This document shows, one piece after another, positions 1 to 5,936 of a stretch of 5,936 nucleotides of DNA. Every line of letters starts with the position of its first letter. Position 1 is the first letter of the stretch. The DNA lies in NCBI GenBank assembly GCA_947570515.1, contig CANOUM010000112.1, positions 1-5,936 on the forward strand, in the 5' to 3' direction. The position numbers were made by a program, and so were the translations under genes. Under the pieces are notes generated by a model that had not been told where the DNA came from, did no database searches, and saw only the letters and a program-made list of their open reading frames with translations. Source of the DNA: an uncultured Clostridia bacterium (lineage in GTDB: Bacteria > Bacillota > Clostridia > Lachnospirales > Bianqueaceae).

Positions 1-1361
1 CGTTTGCAGCGTTTACGGCTTCCTCCAAAGATCAGAGTGCTACAATTGCGGCGCTGCAGGCTTATTTTACAGAGTCGGTGCCTTGGAAAGCACGGCAGGT
101 GGTTCATTTTTCTTCAGAAAAGAAGTGGTCTGGCGTGTCCTATGATACCGGTCTTACCTATGTGGTTGGAGCAGGAGAGTTCATACTGGGAGAGCGCTAT
201 CATAGGCTAAAGGCAGCGATTGCGCAGCAGGCGGGGACCAGACGGGTTTTAATGATGGCAAAAAGCAGGCAAGGGTTTGGCAAAGAGGAGACACTGCCGG
301 AAGGTCTGGAGCCAATGGGCTATGTGCTGATTCAGGACAAAATTCGTCCCGAGGCGCCAAAGACGATTGAGTATTTTTGTGAACAAGGAGTAAGGCTTAA
401 GGTCATTTCCGGTGATAGCACGGAGACGGTGCAGCAGATTGCACAGGAAGCCGGAATTCCGGATGCAGATCAGGCAGTGGACGCGCGTACATTGGAGAGT
501 GATGCGCAGCTGGAAAAGGCTGCAGAGCAGTATCAGGTCTTTGGACGGGTGACGCCGCTGCAGAAGAAGAAGCTGGTTCAGGCACTGCAAAAGCAGGGAC
601 ATACCGTAGCGATGACAGGCGATGGAGTGAACGATGTGCTGGCGCTTAAGGAGGCTGATTGCTCGGTAGCCATGGCCGCCGGAAGCGATGCAGCAAGGAA
701 TATAGCGCAGCTGGTACTTACGACAAATGATTTTAGCTCCATGCCCAAAGTTGTGGCAGAGGGACGCCGTTCTATCAACAATATTCAGCGCAGTGCATCT
801 TTGTTTTTGGTCAAAACCTTATTTTCAATTTGTATCGGTATTTTATTTGTTTTTCTGGATTTCCGCTATCCGTTTCAGCCCATTCAGATGTCTTTTATTG
901 GTGTATTTACGATAGGACTTCCCTCATTTATTCTGGCATTGGAGCCAAATAAGGAGAGGATTAAAGGGAATTTTTTCTATAACATTATGACCAGGGCGAT
1001 GGCGGGGGCGGTCACCATGACAATTGGAATTATTGTCACGTATTTGGCCAGAACAGTCTTTAAGCTGAGCTATGAGGAAACCTCGACGCTGGCAGTGATT
1101 CTAACGGCGACCAGCGGCGTATATCTTCTCATTCGTATTTCCATTCCATTCAATCTGATAAGGAAAATTCTGCTGGGGGTTGTTCTTTGCGGACTGCTTT
1201 TCGGTATATTCTGTTTGCAGCCGCTTTTGGGACTCGCGTCCTTGTCCGGTCAATTATCCTTGTTTATATTGGGAACCGGAATTTTGAATGCTGTGATCTT
1301 TACAGGTCTTTATCATCTGACAGAGCATATACGGATTAAAAAAGAGAGGAGCAGCCGATGA
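1..1361 (+). CDS. Cation-transporting P-type ATPase, C-terminal part (5' end outside window)
   Basis: ATP-driven membrane cation pump. The frame is open to the left edge, so about 452 C-terminal residues are present and no start is visible; the phosphorylation motif DKTGT lies outside. Visible parts are the end of the nucleotide-binding domain, then the phosphorylation domain with SGDSTET (from about 408) and the hinge motif TGDGVND (615-635), followed by GSDAARNIAQLVL. Six hydrophobic segments follow (about 804-1316), matching M5 to M10 of a P2-like pump. The stretch EGRRSINNIQRSASLFLVKT and the M6 region ending in LALEPN resemble the CtpE-like group, for which calcium or manganese transport has been described in other bacteria. 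M6 lacks the acidic ligand of SERCA-type pumps, so the ion is uncertain. The stop overlaps the next start as ATGA, implying translational coupling with the glycosidase. The family call is firm; the substrate is open. Confidence 0.93.
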   Translation, partial: FAAFTASSKDQSATIAALQAYFTESVPWKARQVVHFSSEKKWSGVSYDTGLTYVVGAGEFILGERYHRLKAAIAQQAGTRRVLMMAKSRQGFGKEETLPEGLEPMGYVLIQDKIRPEAPKTIEYFCEQGVRLKVISGDSTETVQQIAQEAGIPDADQAVDARTLESDAQLEKAAEQYQVFGRVTPLQKKKLVQALQKQGHTVAMTGDGVNDVLALKEADCSVAMAAGSDAARNIAQLVLTTNDFSSMPKVVAEGRRSINNIQRSASLFLVKTLFSICIGILFVFLDFRYPFQPIQMSFIGVFTIGLPSFILALEPNKERIKGNFFYNIMTRAMAGAVTMTIGIIVTYLARTVFKLSYEETSTLAVILTATSGVYLLIRISIPFNLIRKILLGVVLCGLLFGIFCLQPLLGLASLSGQLSLFILGTGILNAVIFTGLYHLTEHIRIKKERSSR

Positions 1362-3460
1362 AATCAGAAATCATGCGCAGAAAGGCACAGAAAAGAGCCA
1401 GAGAGCTGGTAAAGCAAATGAGTCTGGAGGAAAAGGCTGGACAGATGCTGTATCAGGCGCCGGCAATTCCGCATTTAGGCCTGCCGGCATATAATTGGTG
1501 GAACGAAGCGCTGCATGGTGTAGCAAGGGCAGGACTGGCAACAGTATTTCCGCAGTCAATTGGCCTGGCTGCGACCTTTGATCTGGAGCTTCTGGAGACA
1601 ATCGGCGCTGCGATTGCAGAAGAGGGACGCTTAAAAAATGCGATTTACCGCGCAGAAGGAGAGCGTGGTATCTATAAAGGGCTGACCTATTGGTCACCCA
1701 ACATCAATATTGTCAGAGATCCAAGATGGGGCAGAGCTCATGAAACCTATGGAGAGGATCCATACCTGACTGCTGCAATGGGAACAGCTTTTGTCAAGGG
1801 CATGCAGGAGGGGGAAGAGGGCGACGGCCTGACAGCCGCTGCCTGCATTAAGCATTTTGCCGTGCACAGCGGCCCGGAGGAGACGAGGCACGGATTTGAT
1901 GCAGAGGTTACGCAGCAGGATTTAATGGACACATATTTGCCAGCTTTTGAGCGCGTAGTCAGGGATGCGCAGGTGGCCGGCGTGATGGGCGCCTATAATG
2001 CGGTCAATGGCGTGCCCTGCTGTGCCAATGCTTATCTGCAGCAGGATCTTCTGCGCAAAGAGTGGGGATTCGAGGGATATACCGTGTCCGATTGCGGTGC
2101 AATTTCCGACATCAGTGAGCGCCATCATTATACGGCGACCAAGGTAGAGGCCGCCGCAGTGGCCGTGCAAAACGGTTGTGATCTTAACTGCGGGTCTATG
2201 TACGGCTATCTGCTGGAAGCCGTTCAAAAGGGATATTTAAAAGAAGAAGTCATTGATCAATCCGTTGAACGCTTGCTCACAATCCGTCTTATGCTCGATA
2301 TGGACGGATTAGAGGCAGACGGCAAAACCGCAGTTCAAAGCTGGCTTACAAAACAGCCATCTTATGAGGTGCTCAATCTGAAGGCAGCCGAAAAATCAAT
2401 GGTGCTTCTTAAAAATGATGGGATTTTGCCGCTGGTACATCCGGAGACGATTGCCGTCATCGGGCCCAATGCGCGCTCCCTCACGGCGCTCGAAGGTAAT
2501 TATCACGGCACAGCCGCTAACATGACAACAGTACTGCAAGGACTGCAGGAGGCGCTGCCGGATAGCCAGTTTCTGGTCTCAGAAGGCTGTCATCTGTACA
2601 AAAATAAACTGGAAGCCATGTCACAGAAGCCGGATGATCAGCTGGCGGAGGCCGTCGCATTTGCGCGCTATGCGCAGGTGAGCGTGGTCTGTCTGGGACT
2701 GGATCCTTCGATAGAAGGGGAGCTTGGGGATGCAAGCAATGAATATGCAGCGGGTGATAAGCATAGTCTGTATCTGCCGGAAAGTCAGAGGAGACTACTG
2801 AAGGCGGTGTGCGACGTATCGGATCAGGTGGTTGTGGTCCTCTTAAGCGGCGGAGCGCTGGATCTGGGAGAAGAGGAGGTACGCGTAAATGCCGTGCTTC
2901 AGGCCTGGTATCCGGGCGCGATGGGAGGAAAGGCGGTGGCAGAAGTGCTGACGGGGCGCGTCAATCCAACAGGAAGACTGCCGGTGACGTTCTATTATAA
3001 TGAGCAGGTCAATTGGGATTTTGAAGATTATGCGATGACGGGCAAAACGTATCGCTATTTTAAAGAAAAACCGCTGTACCCCTTTGGATATGGCCTGAGC
3101 TATCGAAAACTCACAATATCAGAGCTTCAGGAAGAGGCGGGAGGTATTTCGTATATTGCATACAATCCGCACGAGCAGGAAACAGAGATGATCGTTCAGG
3201 TCTATGCACGGTTTACTGAGCAGGGTCTGCGTACGGCCAATTATCAGCTGGTTGCTGTGCAGCCGCTATGCCTGCAGGCCGGGGAGAGGCGGCATATGCA
3301 TATACCGCTGCCGGATTACTGGATGCAGGTAGTGGATGAAGAAGGAAAGAGACGGCCATGCCGAGGGAGGGCTGTGATTTATGTTGGGGATCATCAGCCG
3401 GATGTACGCAGTGAAGAGCTGAGCAGTGAGCCATGCTTATCAATTGTTTTAAAAAAATAA
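1358..3460 (+). CDS. Glycoside hydrolase family 3 beta-xylosidase/beta-glucosidase-like enzyme
   Basis: A 700-residue retaining glycosidase that should release a terminal sugar from the non-reducing end of beta-linked oligosaccharides. The N-terminal TIM barrel (about 15-310) carries YNWWNEALHGVARAG (45-59), WSPNINIVRDPRWGR (112-126), KHF (165-167) and the nucleophile region TVSDCGA with Asp245. The alpha/beta sandwich (about 340-545) holds the acid/base region IEGELGD, where Glu453 or Glu455 is the likely catalytic acid. A shortened fibronectin III-like domain ends the protein (about 580-700; AGERR, VVDEEGKRR, IYVGDHQPD). There is no signal peptide, so it is probably cytoplasmic and acts on imported oligosaccharides. 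The YNWWNEALHG signature is common in xylosidase-like members, but beta-glucosidase activity cannot be excluded. ATG at 1358 is supported by AGAGAGGAG six bases upstream. The gene overlaps the ATPase by four bases and is followed by a terminator. Confidence 0.94.
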   Translation: MKSEIMRRKAQKRARELVKQMSLEEKAGQMLYQAPAIPHLGLPAYNWWNEALHGVARAGLATVFPQSIGLAATFDLELLETIGAAIAEEGRLKNAIYRAEGERGIYKGLTYWSPNINIVRDPRWGRAHETYGEDPYLTAAMGTAFVKGMQEGEEGDGLTAAACIKHFAVHSGPEETRHGFDAEVTQQDLMDTYLPAFERVVRDAQVAGVMGAYNAVNGVPCCANAYLQQDLLRKEWGFEGYTVSDCGAISDISERHHYTATKVEAAAVAVQNGCDLNCGSMYGYLLEAVQKGYLKEEVIDQSVERLLTIRLMLDMDGLEADGKTAVQSWLTKQPSYEVLNLKAAEKSMVLLKNDGILPLVHPETIAVIGPNARSLTALEGNYHGTAANMTTVLQGLQEALPDSQFLVSEGCHLYKNKLEAMSQKPDDQLAEAVAFARYAQVSVVCLGLDPSIEGELGDASNEYAAGDKHSLYLPESQRRLLKAVCDVSDQVVVVLLSGGALDLGEEEVRVNAVLQAWYPGAMGGKAVAEVLTGRVNPTGRLPVTFYYNEQVNWDFEDYAMTGKTYRYFKEKPLYPFGYGLSYRKLTISELQEEAGGISYIAYNPHEQETEMIVQVYARFTEQGLRTANYQLVAVQPLCLQAGERRHMHIPLPDYWMQVVDEEGKRRPCRGRAVIYVGDHQPDVRSEELSSEPCLSIVLKK

Positions 3461-3466
3461 TAGTAA

Positions 3467-3495
3467 GACGTCCTTCATTAGAGGGGCGCCTTTTT
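3467..3495 (+). terminator. Intrinsic (rho-independent) terminator after the glycosidase gene
   Basis: A ten-base stem (3467-3476 with 3481-3490) closes on the four-base loop ATTA. Nine of the ten positions pair, including three G-T wobbles, with one A-C mismatch near the base. Five T residues follow at 3491-3495. It begins six bases after the glycosidase stop, so it should end the ATPase-glycosidase transcript and insulate the next operon. The T-tract runs directly into an operator-like palindrome. Confidence 0.85.
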
Positions 3496-3509
3496 GTATA
3501 CATTGTACA
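3493..3509. promoter_or_regulatory. Upstream operator-like site (TGTATACA plus TGTACA)
   Basis: TGTATACA (3495-3502) is a perfect eight-base palindrome, and the 12-mer TTTGTATACATT (3493-3504) matches the downstream palindrome at 10 of 12 positions. A second short palindrome, TGTACA, follows at 3504-3509, just before the -35 box. The centre lies 35 bases from that of the downstream site, about 47 bases upstream of the expected transcription start. It is a plausible auxiliary site for the GntR-type regulator encoded downstream. Binding is inferred from resemblance to the other site and from the TTGTATACAA core known in the Bacillus gluconate operator. Confidence 0.5.
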
Positions 3510-3510
3510 C

Positions 3511-3539
3511 TTGACAAGAACTGCATAATTGTATACAAT
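3511..3539 (+). promoter_or_regulatory. Sigma-A-type promoter of the synthase-regulator-hydratase operon
   Basis: A perfect -35 box TTGACA (3511-3516) is separated by 17 bases from TACAAT (3534-3539), a one-mismatch -10 box. Transcription should start near 3546, giving a short leader of about 25 bases with no room for a riboswitch. Near-consensus boxes and optimal spacing suggest a strong promoter that needs repression, consistent with the palindrome over the -10 box. Confidence 0.8.
3528..3539. promoter_or_regulatory. Operator palindrome ATTGTATACAAT over the -10 box
   Basis: ATTGTATACAAT is a perfect 12-base inverted repeat that contains the whole -10 box, so a bound protein would block RNA polymerase. 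Its core TTGTATACAA is the same as the centre of the Bacillus subtilis GntR operator and fits the GT...AC half-site pattern of FadR-type regulators. A further half-site, ATACAA, follows at 3541-3546. The regulator encoded at 4984 is the obvious candidate to bind here, making the operon autoregulated. Binding itself is inferred. Confidence 0.65.
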
Positions 3540-3553
3540 AATACAAATTGACA

Positions 3554-3560
3554 GAGGAGG
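3554..3560 (+). promoter_or_regulatory. Ribosome binding site GAGGAGG of the condensing-enzyme gene
   Basis: GAGGAGG is followed by three in-frame start candidates: TTG 3561 (spacing 0), ATG 3564 (spacing 3) and ATG 3573 (spacing 12). The first two are too close for normal initiation. ATG 3573 is on the long side but acceptable, and gives the N-terminus MNYHEYDHFN, which resembles relatives as I recall them. It is therefore preferred, with ATG 3564 as the alternative. Confidence 0.6.
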
Positions 3561-3572
3561 TTGATGCACATC

Positions 3573-5009
3573 ATGAATTACCATGAATATGATCATTTTA
3601 ATACAGGCGATAACGAAGGAGAACTGAAAGTTAACCCGCATACCAATCTCTTGGAATTGACTAATTTTGAGTATTCTCTGCAGGATGTAGAAAGCCCTAA
3701 CCTCTACAGAATGCTGTTTAATTATCAGGAAGTTCCAAAGCTTATGTTTAACCGCAGGCTCGTGCCCATGGATATGCCCAAAGAGATCTGGATCACAGAT
3801 ACTACGTTTCGTGATGGACAGCAATCCAGAGAGCCGTATACCGCGCGGCAGATTGTAGCTTTATTTGATATGATGCACCGCTTGGGAGGGCCTAAGGGGA
3901 TTATCAGACAGAGTGAGTTTTTCTTATATAGCAAAAAAGATCGTGATGCCGTGTATCAGTGTATGGAGCGCGGCTATGAATTTCCGGAGGTCACCAGCTG
4001 GATTCGGGCCAATAAAAAGGACTTTGAGCTGGTGAAGATGTTTGGCTTAAAAGAAACCGGTATTTTGGTAAGCTGTTCGGATTATCACATTTTCTATAAG
4101 CTGAAGATGACCAGAAGACAGGCGATCGATCACTATCTGGGCATCGTTAAGGAATGCATCGAAGCCGGGATTCGTCCTCGCTGCCATTTTGAGGATATCA
4201 CCAGGGCTGATTTTTACGGCTTTGTGGTTCCGTTTGTGATCGAGCTTCACAAGCTGATGGTGGAAACGGGAATGCCGATCAAAATCCGTGCTTGTGATAC
4301 CATGGGATATGGAGTAGGGATTCCGGGGGCTGCACTGCCGCGCAGTGTACCGGGAATTATTTATGGTCTGCACCATCATGCGCATATGCCGTCAGAGCTT
4401 TTGGAATTTCACGGTCATAATGATTTTTATCGTGCCGTATCCAATTCTACGACAGCATGGCTGTATGGAGCTTCCGGCGTCAACTGTTCACTGCTGGGGA
4501 TTGGAGAGCGTACAGGAAATTGTCCGATTGAGGCTATGGTCATGGAATATGCACAGCTAAAGGGAACGCTTGACGGGATGGATCCTACAGTGATCACAGA
4601 AATTGCAGAATATTATGAGCGTGAAATTGGCTATCCGATTCCTCCGAGGACACCATTTGTGGGCGCTGATTTTAATGTGACACGCGCCGGTGTGCATGCA
4701 GATGGATTGCTGAAAAATGAAGAGGTTTATAATATTTTTGACACGGGGACATTGTTAAACCGGCCGCCCAAAGTCATGATCAGCAATACTTCCGGAGTAT
4801 CGGGCATCGCCATATGGGTGAATCAGTATTTGCATTTATCAGGAGAAAAGGCTCTGGATAAGAAAGATCCGCTGGTAATCGGACTAAAGACGTGGGTGGA
4901 TCAGCAGTATGAAGAAGGACGCGTAACTGCGATTACAGACGGAGAGCTGCAGCAGCAGCTGGCGAAAATCATGGAGGAGCAGCATGGAAGAGAAAATGCA
5001 GGCCACTAA
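3573..5009 (+). CDS. DRE-TIM acyltransferase of the isopropylmalate/homocitrate synthase superfamily, candidate (Re)-citrate synthase
   Basis: About 478 residues. The family condenses an acyl-CoA with a 2-oxo acid; citrate from acetyl-CoA and oxaloacetate is the favoured guess here. Counting from ATG 3573, a 72-residue N-terminal extension precedes the TIM barrel. DTTFRDGQQSR (76-86) provides the DRE-TIM Arg80 and Asp81. HGHND (280-284) provides the two metal-binding histidines. GIGERTGNCP (310-318) is the second family signature, and TRAGVHADG (370-378) is the post-barrel motif seen in homocitrate/isopropylmalate synthases. The LeuA-type leucine-sensing domain is absent, so this is not ordinary feedback-regulated LeuA. 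Relatives are often labelled isopropylmalate synthase or, wrongly, histone-lysine N-methyltransferase; no SET domain is present. The next genes are a GntR regulator (26-base overlap) and an aconitase-like hydratase, which fits a citrate-forming step. Homocitrate, citramalate or another product remains possible. Confidence 0.85.
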   Translation: MNYHEYDHFNTGDNEGELKVNPHTNLLELTNFEYSLQDVESPNLYRMLFNYQEVPKLMFNRRLVPMDMPKEIWITDTTFRDGQQSREPYTARQIVALFDMMHRLGGPKGIIRQSEFFLYSKKDRDAVYQCMERGYEFPEVTSWIRANKKDFELVKMFGLKETGILVSCSDYHIFYKLKMTRRQAIDHYLGIVKECIEAGIRPRCHFEDITRADFYGFVVPFVIELHKLMVETGMPIKIRACDTMGYGVGIPGAALPRSVPGIIYGLHHHAHMPSELLEFHGHNDFYRAVSNSTTAWLYGASGVNCSLLGIGERTGNCPIEAMVMEYAQLKGTLDGMDPTVITEIAEYYEREIGYPIPPRTPFVGADFNVTRAGVHADGLLKNEEVYNIFDTGTLLNRPPKVMISNTSGVSGIAIWVNQYLHLSGEKALDKKDPLVIGLKTWVDQQYEEGRVTAITDGELQQQLAKIMEEQHGRENAGH

Positions 5010-5649
5010 TTTGACGGCGCAGGTATATCATCAGATTCGAAAAGGAATTTTGTGCGGCAGCTGGAAGCCCGGGCAGGCGCTGACAGAACTGGCGCTAAGC
5101 AAGCAGCTCAGCGTCAGCCGAACGCCGGTGCGGGAGGCGCTGCATCAGCTGGAGCTGGAGGGACTGATTGAGCTGCGCCCCAATAGAGGCGCGGTTGTGG
5201 TGGGGATTTGTCCCAGTGATATTGAAGATATCTATGAAATCCGCTCTTTGCTCGAGGGACGCGCCGCGCAGAAGGCGGCTATGAATTCTCGTCCGGAGAT
5301 GCTCGACCGCCTGATTGAAATTGTAGATTTGACAGAATTTTATATTGAGCGGCAGGATTATGACAGAGTGACGGTCATGGATGATCGGTTTCATCAGCTC
5401 ATCTATGAATTAACGGGTAGCCGGATGTTTCAGCGGATTTTGGCTGATCTGCATGCTTATGCAGAAGATGTACGCGAGCGCTCCATTAAGGAGCCTGGCC
5501 GCGCCATGATTATGCTGGCTGAACATCGCGCGATCCTAGAGGCCATGGCTGAGCATGACAGCGAAAAGGCCAGCCGCCTTATGACGCAGCATGTTCATAA
5601 TTCTGCGGAGAATATGGAGAAAAATCATTTACTGGAGGTGACGCCGTGA
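4984..5649 (+). CDS. GntR-family transcriptional regulator, FadR subfamily (FCD domain)
   Basis: A 221-residue DNA-binding regulator. The N-terminal winged helix-turn-helix (about 8-72) shows the classic GntR pattern, with the recognition region LSVSRTPVREALHQLELEGLI (start about 42) and the wing RPNRGAVV. The helical FCD ligand-binding domain (about 78-212) has Asp133-x3-His137, His181 and His203, matching the Asp/three-His metal site through which many FCD proteins bind small carboxylates. The protein is full length for the family. ATG 4984 has GGAGGAG at 4973-4979. The gene overlaps the synthase by 26 bases, and its stop overlaps the hydratase start as GTGA, so it is translated with the operon. 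It probably represses the promoter at 3511-3539 through the ATTGTATACAAT palindrome. Citrate or a related di/tricarboxylate is the inferred effector; citrate sensing is known for the family member CitO. Confidence 0.93.
   Translation: MEEKMQATNLTAQVYHQIRKGILCGSWKPGQALTELALSKQLSVSRTPVREALHQLELEGLIELRPNRGAVVVGICPSDIEDIYEIRSLLEGRAAQKAAMNSRPEMLDRLIEIVDLTEFYIERQDYDRVTVMDDRFHQLIYELTGSRMFQRILADLHAYAEDVRERSIKEPGRAMIMLAEHRAILEAMAEHDSEKASRLMTQHVHNSAENMEKNHLLEVTP
5634..5641 (+). promoter_or_regulatory. Ribosome binding site GGAGGTGA deciding the GTG start at 5646
   Basis: GGAGGTGA is an eight-base match to the 16S anti-Shine-Dalgarno sequence, four bases (seven from GGAGG) upstream of GTG 5646. It lies inside the last codons of the regulator gene. 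It justifies the GTG start, since the next in-frame ATG is about 50 codons further in and would remove conserved residues. Confidence 0.8.
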
Positions 5650-5936
5650 AGTATCATGAAGAAGGAATTTATCTGTTAAAGGGACAGGATTTATCGACGG
5701 AAGGCGGGCTTTCGCCCAAAGAAGGACGGGAACGCACCCTTGCCTATCAAATCCTGCGGGCACATGAAACGCAGCAGGAGAAAGGGCAGATGCATCTACG
5801 GTTTGATGCACTGATTTCACATGATATTACGTATGTAGGGATTATTCAAACGGCTAGAGCCAGCGGATTAAAGAGTTTTCCTCTTCCTTATGCGCTGACC
5901 AATTGTCATAACAGTTTGTGTGCTGTGGGAGGAACG
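5646..5936 (+). CDS. Aconitase-superfamily hydratase, N-terminal 97 residues (3' end outside window)
   Basis: Probable 4Fe-4S hydro-lyase that would isomerise a tricarboxylate such as citrate to isocitrate. The frame is open from GTG 5646 to the right edge, so only the N-terminus can be judged. Residues 31-40 (TLAYQILRAH) match the aconitase/LeuC N-terminal pattern T-x-x-x-x-I-L-x-x-H. Residues 53-62 fit the D-x-x-x-x-HD-x-T element. The block ALTNCHNSLCAVGGT (83-97) matches, from memory, clostridial proteins annotated as hydratase or aconitate hydratase. The cluster-binding cysteines normally lie further downstream and cannot be checked. The start overlaps the regulator stop by four bases (GTGA) with a strong ribosome binding site. 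Position after a citrate-synthase-like gene supports an aconitase role. Homoaconitase or another dehydratase of the superfamily is the main alternative. Confidence 0.72.
   Translation, partial: MKYHEEGIYLLKGQDLSTEGGLSPKEGRERTLAYQILRAHETQQEKGQMHLRFDALISHDITYVGIIQTARASGLKSFPLPYALTNCHNSLCAVGGT

Noticed and set aside
78..1361. GTG at 78 as the real start of the ATPase
   Set aside because: The frame is open to the left edge, upstream residues read as continuing protein, and the essential DKTGT region would be missing from a protein starting here.
3495..3509. TGTATACA/TGTACA as a second hairpin or terminator
   Set aside because: The palindromes have no loop-forming spacer and no T-tract after them; operator sites explain them better.
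3548..3553. Second TTGACA as an additional -35 box
   Set aside because: A matching -10 box would fall inside the coding region downstream of the start, and no TATAAT-like sequence lies at the right spacing; it overlaps the expected leader.
3213..3824. 203-codon open frame on the - strand spanning the intergenic region
   Set aside because: It runs antisense through the end of the glycosidase, the terminator, the promoter and the start of the condensing enzyme; its translation has no recognisable domain, and it conflicts with strongly supported + strand signals.
4047..4385. 112-codon - strand open frame inside the condensing-enzyme gene
   Set aside because: Antisense shadow of a well-conserved enzyme frame, with no ribosome binding site or recognisable domain noted.
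3573..5009. Leucine-pathway 2-isopropylmalate synthase (leuA) or histone-lysine N-methyltransferase
   Set aside because: There is no LeuA C-terminal regulatory domain and no leuB/leuC/leuD pattern visible; no SET domain or methyltransferase motif exists, so the latter label is an annotation error carried in this family.

Overview
The window looks like chromosomal DNA from an anaerobic, gut-type Firmicute, most likely Clostridia of the Lachnospiraceae kind. This is inferred from purine-rich AGGAGG-type ribosome binding sites, mid-range GC, the families of all five proteins and tight gene packing. It is recall of family distribution, not a database result. All five genes are on the + strand. 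Both ends cut through a gene: the first lacks its 5' part and the last lacks its 3' part. There is no RNA gene, CRISPR array or insertion sequence, and no gene-free stretch longer than about 110 bases.

Left block (1-3490). The C-terminal part of a P2-like cation-transporting P-type ATPase overlaps by ATGA the start of a complete, leaderless family 3 glycoside hydrolase (beta-xylosidase/beta-glucosidase type). The hydrolase is followed by a good intrinsic terminator, so this transcript ends near 3495.

Short intergenic block (3461-3572). Directly after the terminator lies a strong sigma-A-type promoter (TTGACA, 17 bases, TACAAT). A perfect 12-base palindrome, ATTGTATACAAT, covers its -10 box. 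A near copy of the palindrome lies upstream of the -35 box and starts in the terminator T-tract. These look like operators of a GntR-type regulator.

Right block (3573-5936). Three overlapping genes form an operon: a DRE-TIM Claisen-condensing enzyme of the isopropylmalate/homocitrate synthase superfamily, a GntR/FadR-type regulator with an intact FCD metal-ligand pattern, and the N-terminal 97 residues of an aconitase-superfamily hydratase. A condensing enzyme followed by a hydratase is the logic of citrate to isocitrate (or a homologous chain). The best hypothesis is a (Re)-citrate synthase-like step followed by an aconitase-like step, feeding 2-oxoglutarate and glutamate synthesis, and controlled by its own carboxylate-sensing repressor. 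The substrate assignment is inference. The gene order, overlaps, motifs and palindromes are visible in the sequence.
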